DNA of 64,000 nucleotides from Pseudomonas sp. MWU16-30317 (GTDB taxonomy: Bacteria > Pseudomonadota > Gammaproteobacteria > Pseudomonadales > Pseudomonadaceae). Location: positions 992,001 to 1,056,000 of the forward strand of contig NZ_JAIWJA010000001.1 of assembly GCF_020515695.1 (NCBI RefSeq). Direction: 5' to 3'. This document shows positions 45,011-54,178 of this stretch, in pieces; the stretch's first letter is position 1, and the number at the start of each line of letters is the position of its first letter. The notes beneath the pieces are model-generated. The model was not told the DNA's origin. It worked only from the letters and a program-made list of their open reading frames with translations, and did no database searches. The position numbers were made by a program, and so were the translations under genes.

Positions 45011-46387
45011 TCAGCGCACACCTTCGCCAGCCAAGGCGTCCGGGGTGAACACCGAATCCTTGTAGGCAGGCACCAGGCGGTACTGCTCGGTTTTGCCGGC
45101 AAACATGTCACCGGTAAACCACGTACTGGAGAGCAAGTCATAGAAGCCGTTGGTCACGGTGACAACGCCCGGCAGGTCTGGCAGCACTACCGGGGTGGTC
45201 CAAAGCACCTTGGCCAATTGGTTTTGCGCGTCATAGCGCTCGCCCAGTACAGCGGCCCAAGTGTCCTCGTCCAGGTAGTAGGTGCTGCGTGGCATGACAT
45301 GGCGCTTGCCGGCTTTGAGTGTCGCCTCGACCACCCACACGCGGTGTAACTCCCAGCGCAGGACGTCGGGATTGAGGTGGTGGTCGGCCAGCAGATCGGT
45401 CGGGCTGGCGGCCGTGAACACTTTGTTGGAGTTATAGGGAATGTACATTTCCTTCTTGCCGACCAGCTTCCAGTCGAAGCGATCGACCCGCCCGTTGAAT
45501 ACGTAGAGCTCGTCAAAGCTCATGACCCCTGCGGTCGCCGGCGTCGGCGTATCGCAGCAGGCATTGGGCAGGCGACGCACACGCCGTTGGCCCGGCAGGT
45601 AGGTCCAGGCACCGGTGTTGTCGGCGTTGACGTTTTCACGCCCGGTGATGGCTTCGCCGGCACGCAGTGGCGGGCCGTCGTTGATCATGCGGATGCTCCA
45701 GAAGGTACCGTCCTTCTTGCCGGCATCCGGCTCATACCAGGGCATCTGGTAGTCGGCGCGGGAGTTGTTGGTCAGCACATGCTTGCCATCGCTGGTGGTC
45801 AGGTACTGGGTAAAGTCGGTATGCCACGACGCCCCGCGCCAGCGCATCAGGTGGTTCCAGATGGCCTGCACGCCGTCCTTGGCCAGCGGAAACGGAATAC
45901 CGCCCTCGCCGTCCTGCGGGATCAGGCCGGCCGAGCTGTCGACCAGCTTGGCCTTGCCGCCCGCGTTGGCATAGGTGGCGTCGTACACCGCTTGCGGCGC
46001 AGCCGCGGTCCGGTGGGTGGGGTAGACGTCCAACCGGTAAGTATCAGGGTACTTTTTCAGCATCGCCTGGATACCCGGCGTGACCTTGTCGGCGTATTGG
46101 CCAATGTTTTTGGCGGTAATGCTGAACAGCGGTTTCTCGCTGGCGAAGGGGTCGGTGCGCTTGCCGCCGTCCTTGTAGCCGGGATCGACCTTGGTCAAGC
46201 CACCGGTCCAGGCGGGGATGCTGCCATCGGCGTTCCCGGCACGCTCGGCCCCCAGCGGCGTCAGCGTTGTTTTCAGATCCGCGGCATCGGCGGCCATCGC
46301 ACCGTGTGCAACCAGCAGTGCAGCCCCCAGTGAGGTCAGCAGGACGGTCATGTGCTTGCGAAAGGTCATGGTTTTACGCTCGTTCAT
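45011..46387 (-). CDS. DUF1329 outer-envelope protein
   Basis: Exported DUF1329 protein, 458 aa from ATG 46387, with a signal peptide ending in HGAMAADA. The mature start LTPLGAERAGNADGSIPAWTGGL is the DUF1329 signature, and PGQRRVRRLPNACCDTPTPAT, DLLADHHLNPD and YYLDEDTWAAVLGERYDA recur in the family. Structurally related to LolB/outer-membrane lipoprotein-sorting folds, it may shuttle hydrophobic ligands. A second start at 46369 is possible. It follows DUF1302 by 17 bp. Confidence 0.9.
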   Translation of the reverse strand: MNERKTMTFRKHMTVLLTSLGAALLVAHGAMAADAADLKTTLTPLGAERAGNADGSIPAWTGGLTKVDPGYKDGGKRTDPFASEKPLFSITAKNIGQYADKVTPGIQAMLKKYPDTYRLDVYPTHRTAAAPQAVYDATYANAGGKAKLVDSSAGLIPQDGEGGIPFPLAKDGVQAIWNHLMRWRGASWHTDFTQYLTTSDGKHVLTNNSRADYQMPWYEPDAGKKDGTFWSIRMINDGPPLRAGEAITGRENVNADNTGAWTYLPGQRRVRRLPNACCDTPTPATAGVMSFDELYVFNGRVDRFDWKLVGKKEMYIPYNSNKVFTAASPTDLLADHHLNPDVLRWELHRVWVVEATLKAGKRHVMPRSTYYLDEDTWAAVLGERYDAQNQLAKVLWTTPVVLPDLPGVVTVTNGFYDLLSSTWFTGDMFAGKTEQYRLVPAYKDSVFTPDALAGEGVR

Positions 46388-46404
46388 GGCAGTTGATCCC
46401 AGGC

Positions 46405-48093
46405 TCAAAAGGTTCGGCTTACGCTGAAGGCGACGAAATCGCGGTCCTTCATCGTTTGTTCGAAGGTGTAGTTGCTGCTGGCGTCGAGGAAGGTGTTGGC
46501 CGGGCCGTAGTAGTGGGTGTAGGTGAGGCCCAGGTTCCAGGTGTTGAGGTAGTTGCCCTTGAGACCGATGTTGATGTCGCCACCGCGATTGCTGCCGAAC
46601 GCCGTGCCCAGCGATTCCGAGGCGCCGTGGGTGTAGCTCACGCCAAACGGCACGCTGATATCCATGCCGGAGAACGCCTGGCGGTACATCGGTTCGTACA
46701 CCGTGCGAACGCTCCAGGCGTCGCGGTCAGCGTTGTGGTCCACGGCATCGGGATTGTTGGTGACGCTCAGGGTGCGGTTCCAGGCGAACTCACCGAGAAA
46801 GCTGGTTTCCTGCGCCAAGAAATTCGGGCTCAAGGTGGCGAGCCACGACAGGTTGGCGTGCAACGTGCGCCCCGTTGCATAGATGGCATCACTGGCGTTG
46901 TTGGACACGGCCTCACCGGGCAGCAAGGTGCGCCCGTTGGTGGACGCCAAAGGCTGGTCCCAGCGAGTCGAGAGTTCGCCGGCGATGTTGAACGAATCCA
47001 CCGTGGTCGAGAAACTGGCCCCCAGTGCCTTGATGCCCTCTGGGTAAGCCCAGCTGTAGGAGCCGGCTTCACCGGTCAACGGGTTGAGGTTGGCGAAGTT
47101 GGGCGTCACGACCAGCTGCGGGCTCTTGTCGTGAAAGCGAATCGCGTAGACACCGAAGTCGTAATTCTCGGTGCGCCATTTGATCTGTACGCCACCCTGC
47201 CCCGAATCCTTGGCTTGCTTGTCAGCACCGTGATAGAACGCCAGCGGCCCGGCACCGGGGAACAAGGGCGCGCCTACCAACAAGCGTTCATTGCCCGCGC
47301 CGATCGGATCGAAGGAAGAAAAGTAGCTGCCGGAGCCTGGCAGGCGATTAGCTTCCCATTCGAACTGGTAATAGGCGCCTACGGACACATCCGGGGTGAG
47401 CTGCAGCTGTCCCGACATCTGATTGACGGGTCGGATCAACTCCTTGAACTGGGTGTTGGGTACCGAAATACCTTTGACTACATCGATCGGCGCCATGCCA
47501 CCAGCGATACCGTTCATGCCGTAGAACAGGCTTTCGCCCCATTGCATCGCATACTGGCCCAGGCGCCCGGACACCGGCATGTCGCCCAGCTCGCCCTTGC
47601 CGTACACGAAGGCATCGAGCAGTTCGCCCTGGCGCCCGTGCAGCTTGCGGGTGGCGTCGGTGAAGTGGTCATAGTCCACGGAGGTGCTGTTGACCGTGCC
47701 CGGCGAGGTGTTGTCGTTCTTCTTGTTGTAGACGTCGTCGTACCAGGCGGCGCCGCTGAGCCGCGCGCCGAAGTTCTGGTAGCTGATGTCGAACTCGGAG
47801 AGCAAGTCCAGTCGGCTCGAAATCAGGCCCTTGCCAAAATTGCGGTCGCCGTCATCACCGTTCAGCGCGCCGCCACCGGTAGTGGTGAGCTGGCTGGACG
47901 GGCTTTTGGTGCGCCACGCCGAGCTGTACTTGAGGGTGTTGTCCCAGCGCGTGCGGATGTCCGGGTTGCCGGTATCGAAATCGAACGCCTGCACGGTCGA
48001 GACGCCTGAGCACATTGCCGCCAGTGCAAAGACCAGCGGGTGACGAACAAACTGCGGGCGCAGGTTTACCGCTGCCCAATCGGAAGTGGCCAT
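46405..48093 (-). CDS. DUF1302 outer-membrane protein
   Basis: Outer-membrane beta-barrel of the DUF1302 family, 562 aa, with an N-terminal signal region (VFALAAMCSGVSTVQAF) and a C-terminal aromatic residue (DFVAFSVSRTF). DFDTGNPDIRTRWDNTLKYS and GRQGELLDAFVYG are typical. It is the first gene of the eleven-gene leftward operon, with AGAGGGA seven bases before ATG 48093. The probable role is outer-membrane entry of the substrate. Confidence 0.9.
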   Translation of the reverse strand: MATSDWAAVNLRPQFVRHPLVFALAAMCSGVSTVQAFDFDTGNPDIRTRWDNTLKYSSAWRTKSPSSQLTTTGGGALNGDDGDRNFGKGLISSRLDLLSEFDISYQNFGARLSGAAWYDDVYNKKNDNTSPGTVNSTSVDYDHFTDATRKLHGRQGELLDAFVYGKGELGDMPVSGRLGQYAMQWGESLFYGMNGIAGGMAPIDVVKGISVPNTQFKELIRPVNQMSGQLQLTPDVSVGAYYQFEWEANRLPGSGSYFSSFDPIGAGNERLLVGAPLFPGAGPLAFYHGADKQAKDSGQGGVQIKWRTENYDFGVYAIRFHDKSPQLVVTPNFANLNPLTGEAGSYSWAYPEGIKALGASFSTTVDSFNIAGELSTRWDQPLASTNGRTLLPGEAVSNNASDAIYATGRTLHANLSWLATLSPNFLAQETSFLGEFAWNRTLSVTNNPDAVDHNADRDAWSVRTVYEPMYRQAFSGMDISVPFGVSYTHGASESLGTAFGSNRGGDINIGLKGNYLNTWNLGLTYTHYYGPANTFLDASSNYTFEQTMKDRDFVAFSVSRTF

Positions 48094-48477
48094 CGACTAT
48101 CCCTCTTTTTTGTTTTTATCCGTAGGACCGAAGTTCTGTCTGGTAGTAACGAACAGCACTTTTGGTGGCACGCGTATTATCGCGACAGGGTGCCTGGATG
48201 CCCGCCGAACGCGAGCCGCGTAATCATGGAAATACCGGCGACTGACTGCCGATGAGGGGTCCTGCAACGGGGTGCAACGACGGGAGACGGTGTGTTCGAG
48301 ATCATGGTGTACCTCAATATTTTCTTATTTTTGTAACCCGATGCCGACGGGGGGCGCAGGGTGATGGCTACAGCTTCAGGCTTATCGGGACGTTTGACTA
48401 ATCGACTCTTGAGATGCGATGTATCACAAAGCTACATACCTCAAAAGTGGAGCAGTTACGCGTTCGATCAGGGTGAA
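48094..48477 (-). promoter_or_regulatory. Intergenic region upstream of the DUF1302 operon
   Basis: About 384 bases without a recognisable gene. It carries the upstream region of the eleven-gene operon and the 3' end of the GlcG-like gene. A T-rich patch (TTTTCTTATTTTTGT, near 48320) is the most AT-rich part. No consensus promoter or LysR box is certain. Confidence 0.4.
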
Positions 48478-48915
48478 TCAGCAGTCGCCGGTATCGGCGC
48501 TCAGCCCAACCGCCGCGATGGCGGCCAGGGCGCAACATTCGTCGTTGTCAGAGGTGTCGCCGGTAATACCGATCGCGCCGAGGATCTCTCCACTTTCGTC
48601 ACGGATGAGCACGCCGCCCGGCACCGGCACCATGTTGCCACCCGCCAGATCGCTCAGTGCCCCGAAGAAAGCCGGCATGCGCTCGGCGCGGCGGGCCAGT
48701 TCGCGACCGCCAAAGCCCAGGTTCAGCACGGAACTGGCCTTGCCGTTGGCAATTTGCGGGCGCAGGAGGCTGGCGCGCTCATTGCGCTTGAGCACCAGCA
48801 GGTGCCCGCCGGCGTCCAGCACCGCCACGCACAGTGGCGCAAAGCCTTGGCGGCCGCCTTCGCGCAACGCTTCGTCGGCCATGCGATCGGCAATGGCCAG
48901 GGTCAGTCGAGTCAT
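48478..48915 (-). CDS. GlcG/HbpS-like heme-binding protein
   Basis: Cytoplasmic GlcG/HbpS/PduO-C family protein of 145 aa: ADRMADEALREGGRQG, LCVAVLDAGGHLLVLKRN, PVPGGVLIRDESGEILGAIGITGDTSDNDECCA. Relatives bind heme or cobalamin, and many lie in catabolic operons with unknown roles. It is the last gene of the five-gene operon, 10 bp after the amidohydrolase. Confidence 0.83.
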   Translation of the reverse strand: MTRLTLAIADRMADEALREGGRQGFAPLCVAVLDAGGHLLVLKRNERASLLRPQIANGKASSVLNLGFGGRELARRAERMPAFFGALSDLAGGNMVPVPGGVLIRDESGEILGAIGITGDTSDNDECCALAAIAAVGLSADTGDC

Positions 48916-48925
48916 GTGTGCGACC

Positions 48926-50293
48926 TCATTGCTGGTTGAGCTTGGAGAGCGAGCGTTTGCCCATGTCGACGGCGCGTTGACGGGTATGCAGCTCCGACCA
49001 CTTCACGGTATTGAAGTCAGTCACCCGATTGGGGTCGTATCCTGGTACCTGGGCTTCGATGCGTTTGCCGCCCAAATAGACGCCACAGATATGCTGACGG
49101 TCCTGGAGGATGCCGACGTCATCGAGCGGCGAGCCATCGACCCGAATGAAATCCGCGCGACGGCCCACCTCCAGCGCACCGACCTGCTGGGTGGCCGGCA
49201 TCATCCTGGCCGACACCGAGGTCGCTGCCCGGAGTGCCTGCGCCGGAGTGAGGCCTATCCAGTCGACCAGAATCTCGATTTCCCGGGCATGCCATTCGCC
49301 GTAGGGCGTGATGGCGAAGCCGCTGTCGCTGCCGGTCATGAACGGCACGCCCGCTTCAAAGGCGCGACGAAGGTTGCGGCAGCCCGCCTCGATCACCCGC
49401 CGCTGCATGGCGGCATAACCCGACTTGGTCGACGCCTCGTACGGTTCGGCGAACTCGGTGTTGTTGGCCAGCATGGTCAGGGTGGGCGCCACGTGGCTGC
49501 CCGATTGCAGGATCGCCTCGATGCAGGCGTCGTCCATGAAAAACCCATGGAAAATCACATCGACGCCCGCCTTCGCGGCATAGAGCACCGCCTCGCGGCC
49601 ATAGGCGTGCACCGCGACCTTTTTGCCGAGGCGGTGGATCTCGTCGACCATGAAGCGCGTCTCGTCTTCGGTGAACGCCGCGATGTGCTCACCATTGGGA
49701 CGAAAATGCGGGCCATCCATGGCGATCTTCATCAAGTCGACGCCATCCTTGGCTTGCCGCCGGATCTCGGCCAACTGCTGGTCGCGGGTTTCGCACAGCC
49801 GGCCGCTGAAATAGTCGGGGGTGCCGACCCAACTGGGGAACCAGTCGTTAAGGCTCTGGCGGTTGGAGATCACATTGCTGCTGGCGGCGATGCGTGGCCC
49901 GGTAAACATCCCGGCGTTGATCGCGTTGCGCACCGAGATGCTGCACTGGCCGGCATCACCTGGGACCACCACCGAGGTGTAGCCGGCAGCCAGCACATGC
50001 TGGGTGAAGAACAACCCGCGCAACGCCCGAAATTCGGGCGAGACATGCAGGTCGACGTCTTCCTCGCTCTTGGCGTTGCCGAAGACCAGATGGGTGTGAA
50101 CGTCGACCAAGCCCGGCATGACGAAGTGCTCGCCGGCATCGATGATCTCCTCACCGGGCACGGGAGCGGGCGCCGAGGTCTGCGCACCGACGTAGGTAAA
50201 CACGCCGTTCTCGATCACCAGGCGCTGCTGTTGCCGCGCGGTGTCCTCGAGGCCGGTGAACAGGGTCTTGCAGTTAACGTGGATACGGGGCAT
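48926..50293 (-). CDS. Amidohydrolase family protein
   Basis: Metal-dependent hydrolase of 455 aa (imidazolonepropionase-like amidohydrolase). Metal ligands can be placed: His66 and His68 (DVHTH), Lys189 (DLMKIAMDG), His229 (VHAYGRE), His249 (IFHGFF) and Asp323 (GSDSG). It would hydrolyse an amide, lactam or lactone in the pathway. Spacing of 18 bp after the Rieske ferredoxin and 10 bp before the GlcG-like gene places it in the operon. The substrate is unknown. Confidence 0.87.
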   Translation of the reverse strand: MPRIHVNCKTLFTGLEDTARQQQRLVIENGVFTYVGAQTSAPAPVPGEEIIDAGEHFVMPGLVDVHTHLVFGNAKSEEDVDLHVSPEFRALRGLFFTQHVLAAGYTSVVVPGDAGQCSISVRNAINAGMFTGPRIAASSNVISNRQSLNDWFPSWVGTPDYFSGRLCETRDQQLAEIRRQAKDGVDLMKIAMDGPHFRPNGEHIAAFTEDETRFMVDEIHRLGKKVAVHAYGREAVLYAAKAGVDVIFHGFFMDDACIEAILQSGSHVAPTLTMLANNTEFAEPYEASTKSGYAAMQRRVIEAGCRNLRRAFEAGVPFMTGSDSGFAITPYGEWHAREIEILVDWIGLTPAQALRAATSVSARMMPATQQVGALEVGRRADFIRVDGSPLDDVGILQDRQHICGVYLGGKRIEAQVPGYDPNRVTDFNTVKWSELHTRQRAVDMGKRSLSKLNQQ

Positions 50294-50311
50294 GGCGGGG
50301 TTCTCTTGTTG

Positions 50312-50704
50312 TTAGGGCATGAGGTCGCGGGAAGAGGGAGTGCATAGCCAGACATCGCCCTGCTCATCCACGGTGATTGTCTGGCGTTGCAGGGATTGGC
50401 CCAGGCACGGCCCCAGCACGCACACCCCACTGTCTGGCCGAAACAATGCGCCGTGGGCATAGCAGACGATGTGCTGACCGTCTGCGGACATGAAACGGTC
50501 CTTGCGGTATTGCATGGCGACGTCCAGGTGCGGACAAAGATTGCGCCACGCGCTGAGCGCACCCTTCCAGCGGACCACCAACAGGGTGTCGCGCCCTTTG
50601 AGGTGCGGATCGAACCCGCGCGCACCGCCTTCCACAATCGAATCCTGCGGGCACAGGTAGACCTTGTCAGCAGCCTGATTCGGCGAAAGCATCGACGCCT
50701 TCAT
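50312..50704 (-). CDS. Rieske [2Fe-2S] ferredoxin-like protein
   Basis: Stand-alone Rieske protein of 130 aa. Cluster ligands C-P-H in NLCPHLDVAM and C-Y-A-H in HIVCYAHGALF are complete; there is no mononuclear iron domain, so it is an electron carrier rather than an oxygenase. It lies 3 bp after the ferredoxin-reductase gene. It could serve the FAD or Rieske oxygenases of the island; unusually, VanA/VanB systems do not need one. Confidence 0.85.
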   Translation of the reverse strand: MKASMLSPNQAADKVYLCPQDSIVEGGARGFDPHLKGRDTLLVVRWKGALSAWRNLCPHLDVAMQYRKDRFMSADGQHIVCYAHGALFRPDSGVCVLGPCLGQSLQRQTITVDEQGDVWLCTPSSRDLMP

Positions 50705-50707
50705 GAG

Positions 50708-51661
50708 CTAAAGGTCCAACACCAGACGCAGGCTTTTGGATCGCGAACAGCAAGGCGTGAACTGGTCGTTCAACGCCTGCTCGGCGGCGGTCATGAACAT
50801 GTCGCGGTGATCCGGTTCGCCTTCCAGCACACGGGTCAGGCAAGTACCGCAGATGCCCGCCTCGCACGACAGCGGTAGATCGACGCCACCTTCGAGCAGT
50901 ACCTCGGCCACCGTGCGGTCGGCAGGCACCCACAGCGACCGACCGCTGCTGGCCAGCACCACCTCGAAACTGCCGGCCTCCATTTGGTTCGCGCTGGGTG
51001 GCTGCGCGGCGAAATACTCACGGTGCAGGCTCTCTTCGGGCCATCCCGCGTGCCGGGCTTGCTCGAGCACGAACGCCATGAAACCGCCCGGCCCACACAC
51101 GTACAAATGGTCGCCAGTGTTGTAGCCCGCCAAGGCGGCGGCTGCATCCAGACGGGTCGCCGGTTGATCATCGAAGTGCAGCTGAGCCTGCCCGGCAAAG
51201 CTCGAAGTGCGGATTCGCTCGGCGAAGGCGACACTTGACGCTGAACGACCGCAATAGTGCAGCTCGAAGGACGCGTTTATTTGGGCCAGGCGCTCAGCCA
51301 TGCACAGAATCGGTGTAACACCGATGCCGCCGGCGAACAGCAGCGACCGGCTCGCTCCGTGAGCCAGGGCGAACAGGTTGCGAGGTTCACTGATCTGTAG
51401 CGCGCTGCCCTCTTCAAGCGCATGCATGGCCTCGGAGCCGCCACGTGTGGCGGGGTCCAGCAATACACCGATCTGATACCGATGCTGCTCGTCAGGGTGG
51501 TTGCACAACGAGTACTGGCGGATCAGGCCTGAACCCAGATGCACGTCAATGTGCGAGCCGGCGCTGAAAGGCACCAGTGCCGAGCCGTCGGCGCGAGCGA
51601 GTTCGAAGCTGACGATACCTTCGGCTTCACGGATTTTACGGGTCACAATAACGTCGATCAT
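50708..51661 (-). CDS. VanB/PDR-type oxygenase reductase
   Basis: Phthalate-dioxygenase-reductase type electron transfer protein of 317 aa: flavin-binding RQYSLCNHPDEQHRYQIGV, NAD domain LFAGGIGVTPILCMAERL and YVCGPGGFM, and a C-terminal plant-type [2Fe-2S] domain with the CxxxxCxxC ligands in LPLSCEAGICGTCLTRVLEG and a late Cys in FTPCCSRS. It passes electrons from NAD(P)H to a Rieske oxygenase, most likely the two VanA-like proteins at the right end of the island. The gap to the FAD monooxygenase gene is 68 bp. Confidence 0.9.
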   Translation of the reverse strand: MIDVIVTRKIREAEGIVSFELARADGSALVPFSAGSHIDVHLGSGLIRQYSLCNHPDEQHRYQIGVLLDPATRGGSEAMHALEEGSALQISEPRNLFALAHGASRSLLFAGGIGVTPILCMAERLAQINASFELHYCGRSASSVAFAERIRTSSFAGQAQLHFDDQPATRLDAAAALAGYNTGDHLYVCGPGGFMAFVLEQARHAGWPEESLHREYFAAQPPSANQMEAGSFEVVLASSGRSLWVPADRTVAEVLLEGGVDLPLSCEAGICGTCLTRVLEGEPDHRDMFMTAAEQALNDQFTPCCSRSKSLRLVLDL

Positions 51662-51729
51662 TGCCGCTACCTTGCTGTTTTGCTCAGGGGGTCGCTCAGT
51701 CCGGCAACAGAGACGCCGGCCCGCCGCGC

Positions 51730-52854
51730 TCAGATGGGCTCGGCGGTGAGCTTGAGCATTTGCTTGGTCAGGCCGATGCGGTCGAAGGTCTGATCCCGGG
51801 CCATTTCCCGATCCCCCGCCAGCACCGATTTTTCGCTGATGAACTTGCAGCGTTCGAACCGCCGCGCCATGAAGCGTTGCAGCTTGTCTGCCATGCTGCC
51901 GCCCCCGGCCAGTTCCATGCTCAGCACCAGCGCATCCTCGATGGCCATGCCAGCGCCCTGCCCCAGGTGCGGCGTGGTGGCATGCGCGGCATCACCGATC
52001 AGCAGTACCCGGCCCTTGAACCAGGGTTCATCGACGAACACCACTTCCATCGGCTTGTACACCACCTGGCTACTATCGGTGATCTGCTCGCGCAAGCTGC
52101 CGACCAGCCCGCCAATGTTGGCAATACGGTCGCGCATGAGCTGCGCCAGCTGCTCAGGCGCAAACCAGGGATTCTCAGGCTCATGGGAGGTGGAGAACAT
52201 GTACATCAGGTCATTTGAAAGCGGCACCAGCCCGGCATTGCCGCCCGGCCCCATATAACTCGCCAGATGGTCGATCGAGGGGTCGCGGGGAAAGTTGTAG
52301 CGCCATACGGCCTGGCCTGTGAAGCGCGGTTTGTATTTGTCACCGAACAGCATCCCGCGGATTTTCGAGTACACGCCATCGGCGCCGACCACCAGGGCGT
52401 AACGCTCGCGGGTACCGTCGGTGAGGGTAACGTCTACACCTGCAGCGTCCTGCTCGATGGACTCGACACTCATGCCTAAGCGAACGTTGGCCCCCAGCTC
52501 TATCGCTGTGCTGCTCAGCACCTTATGCAGGGCAAGACGAGAAATGCCGACATTGGCAGGGTATTGAGGACCTGCCAGACGCTGCCCGGGAATGCGCGCC
52601 AGCGGCTTGCCCTCCAGGTCGTAGATGCCGACGTCTTCGAAGCTGTAGGCCGCTTCGAGATAGCGGTCCAGCACGCCCAGGCGCGCCATTTCCCGCACCA
52701 CGTTGCTTTGCTGGATGATGCCGACCCCATAGACCGTCCAGTCCGATTTGATCTCGACCAGATCCACGAGTACCCCTTCGCGGCGCAGAGCGATGGCGGC
52801 ACACAGGCCGCCGATACCCCCTCCCACGACCAGAACCTTATTGATTTCGCTCAT
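51730..52854 (-). CDS. FAD-dependent aromatic monooxygenase
   Basis: Group A flavoprotein hydroxylase of 374 aa. Dinucleotide motif GGGIGG near residue 10, the DG motif VVGADGVYSKIR, and the GD motif LLIGDAAHATTPHLGQGAGMAIEDA are intact. The start at 52854 (MSEINKVLVVGGG) follows AAGGAA; the frame to 52911 is an unsupported extension. It is first in the five-gene operon and divergent from the LysR gene, so it is probably under LysR control. Relatives hydroxylate salicylate, hydroxybenzoates or nicotinates; the substrate is not determined here. Confidence 0.9.
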   Translation of the reverse strand: MSEINKVLVVGGGIGGLCAAIALRREGVLVDLVEIKSDWTVYGVGIIQQSNVVREMARLGVLDRYLEAAYSFEDVGIYDLEGKPLARIPGQRLAGPQYPANVGISRLALHKVLSSTAIELGANVRLGMSVESIEQDAAGVDVTLTDGTRERYALVVGADGVYSKIRGMLFGDKYKPRFTGQAVWRYNFPRDPSIDHLASYMGPGGNAGLVPLSNDLMYMFSTSHEPENPWFAPEQLAQLMRDRIANIGGLVGSLREQITDSSQVVYKPMEVVFVDEPWFKGRVLLIGDAAHATTPHLGQGAGMAIEDALVLSMELAGGGSMADKLQRFMARRFERCKFISEKSVLAGDREMARDQTFDRIGLTKQMLKLTAEPI

Positions 52855-53051
52855 TAGGCGTTCCTTTTGTTTTTGTTTTATTCGGCATTCAGCAACAAGA
52901 AATCGACGCACTGAGCCAATTGCAAAACTGACACTGGCGAGCGAACCTCGCTGGCTACGAGGCAGACAATAAGCAGGAAAAGAAGCGTTGACTAATCGGG
53001 AGTTGGCATGGAAAGTATTTTAAAAATAAATACAACAATGAGCCTGATACC
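52855..53051. promoter_or_regulatory. Divergent LysR/monooxygenase control region
   Basis: 197 bases between the divergent starts. An inverted pair GCGAG-CGAAC-CTCGC lies near the middle (about 52938-52952). LysR regulators usually bind here and control the facing operon; no strict T-N11-A box could be fixed with confidence. Confidence 0.45.
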
Positions 53052-53975
53052 ATGCGATTCAACCATCTGGACCTCAACTTGCTCGTGGCGCTCGATGTCT
53101 TGCTCGAAGAGCAGAACATCACCCGTGCAGCAGGGCGCCTGCACATGACGCAATCGGCGTTGAGCGGCATTCTGCGCAGGCTGCGGGCGTATTTCGAGGA
53201 TGAGTTGCTGGTGCAAGTCGGACGGACCATGACCCCCACATTGCTGGGCAAGGACCTGCAGATCCCGGTGCGCGAGGTCTTGTTGAAGATCCAGACCTCC
53301 ATCGCCGCCAAGCCCGTGTTTGACGTTGGCCAAAGCAAGCGACACTTTCGCATCATGGCCTCCGACTACCTCATCAACGTGCTCTTCGCCGAAGTGATCC
53401 ACCGCATCAACGCTGAAGCCCCCTCTGTGACGTTCGAACTCATGAGCCCCGGAGAAACCGCCGTCGAAATGCTGATGCGCGGGGAAATCGATCTGATGAT
53501 CGCGCCCGAGCAGCACATCAATGCCGAGCATCCTTCGCAGCTACTGTTCGAGGAGCAACACGTGTGCGTGGTCTGGGAGGGCAATACCAGCATCAGAGAG
53601 CCCTTCACCCTCGAAAACTACCTGGAACTCGGGCATGTCGCCGCCGCCTTCGGGCGCAGTCGCACGCCAGCGATCGAGGAATGGTTCATGCACCAGTACG
53701 CTTGCAAGCGCCGAGTCGAAGTCATCACGCACGACTTCAACACCATTCCGCACCTGCTGATCGGCTCGCAGCGCATCGCCACGATGCACAGTCGCCTGGC
53801 ATCGCTCTATGCGCAGTTGCTGCCGTTGCGGCTGTTGCCGCCACCGGTGAAGATCCCGGTCATGCGCGAGTACATGGCATGGCATCGCAGCCTCGAGGGC
53901 GACGCCATGCTGGTGTGGCTGCGTGGCAAGCTCATGGAGACGGTCCGTACGTTCGAAACCCCTGCCCTGCAATGA
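53052..53975 (+). CDS. LysR-family transcriptional regulator
   Basis: LysR regulator of 307 aa. Helix-turn-helix: LDLNLLVALDVLLEEQNITRAAGRLHMTQSALSGILRRLRAYF. The subgroup resembles NodD/NahR-type regulators of aromatic pathways (start MRFNHLDLNLL). The effector domain runs from about residue 90 (FRIMASDYLINVLFAEV). It is divergent from the FAD monooxygenase operon and upstream of the alpha/beta hydrolase and VOC genes, so it is the only likely pathway regulator in the island. Confidence 0.92.
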   Translation: MRFNHLDLNLLVALDVLLEEQNITRAAGRLHMTQSALSGILRRLRAYFEDELLVQVGRTMTPTLLGKDLQIPVREVLLKIQTSIAAKPVFDVGQSKRHFRIMASDYLINVLFAEVIHRINAEAPSVTFELMSPGETAVEMLMRGEIDLMIAPEQHINAEHPSQLLFEEQHVCVVWEGNTSIREPFTLENYLELGHVAAAFGRSRTPAIEEWFMHQYACKRRVEVITHDFNTIPHLLIGSQRIATMHSRLASLYAQLLPLRLLPPPVKIPVMREYMAWHRSLEGDAMLVWLRGKLMETVRTFETPALQ

Positions 53976-54178
53976 CCCCGATGCAGTCCTGATAACGCCA
54001 TCCCCTTGCGGCCAACCGCCACCCATCGCGATTTGTGATGGCTAGCATCCGCACTCGCAATTTGTCGATTACCTGCTGGCGTGCGAGTTTCGCCCAGCGG
54101 CCTCAACAATTGTGCGCGTGCCGTTTTGCACCATGCGATGCGGCCGCGCCTTGGGACAGTCAAAAGGACAATAAAAAT

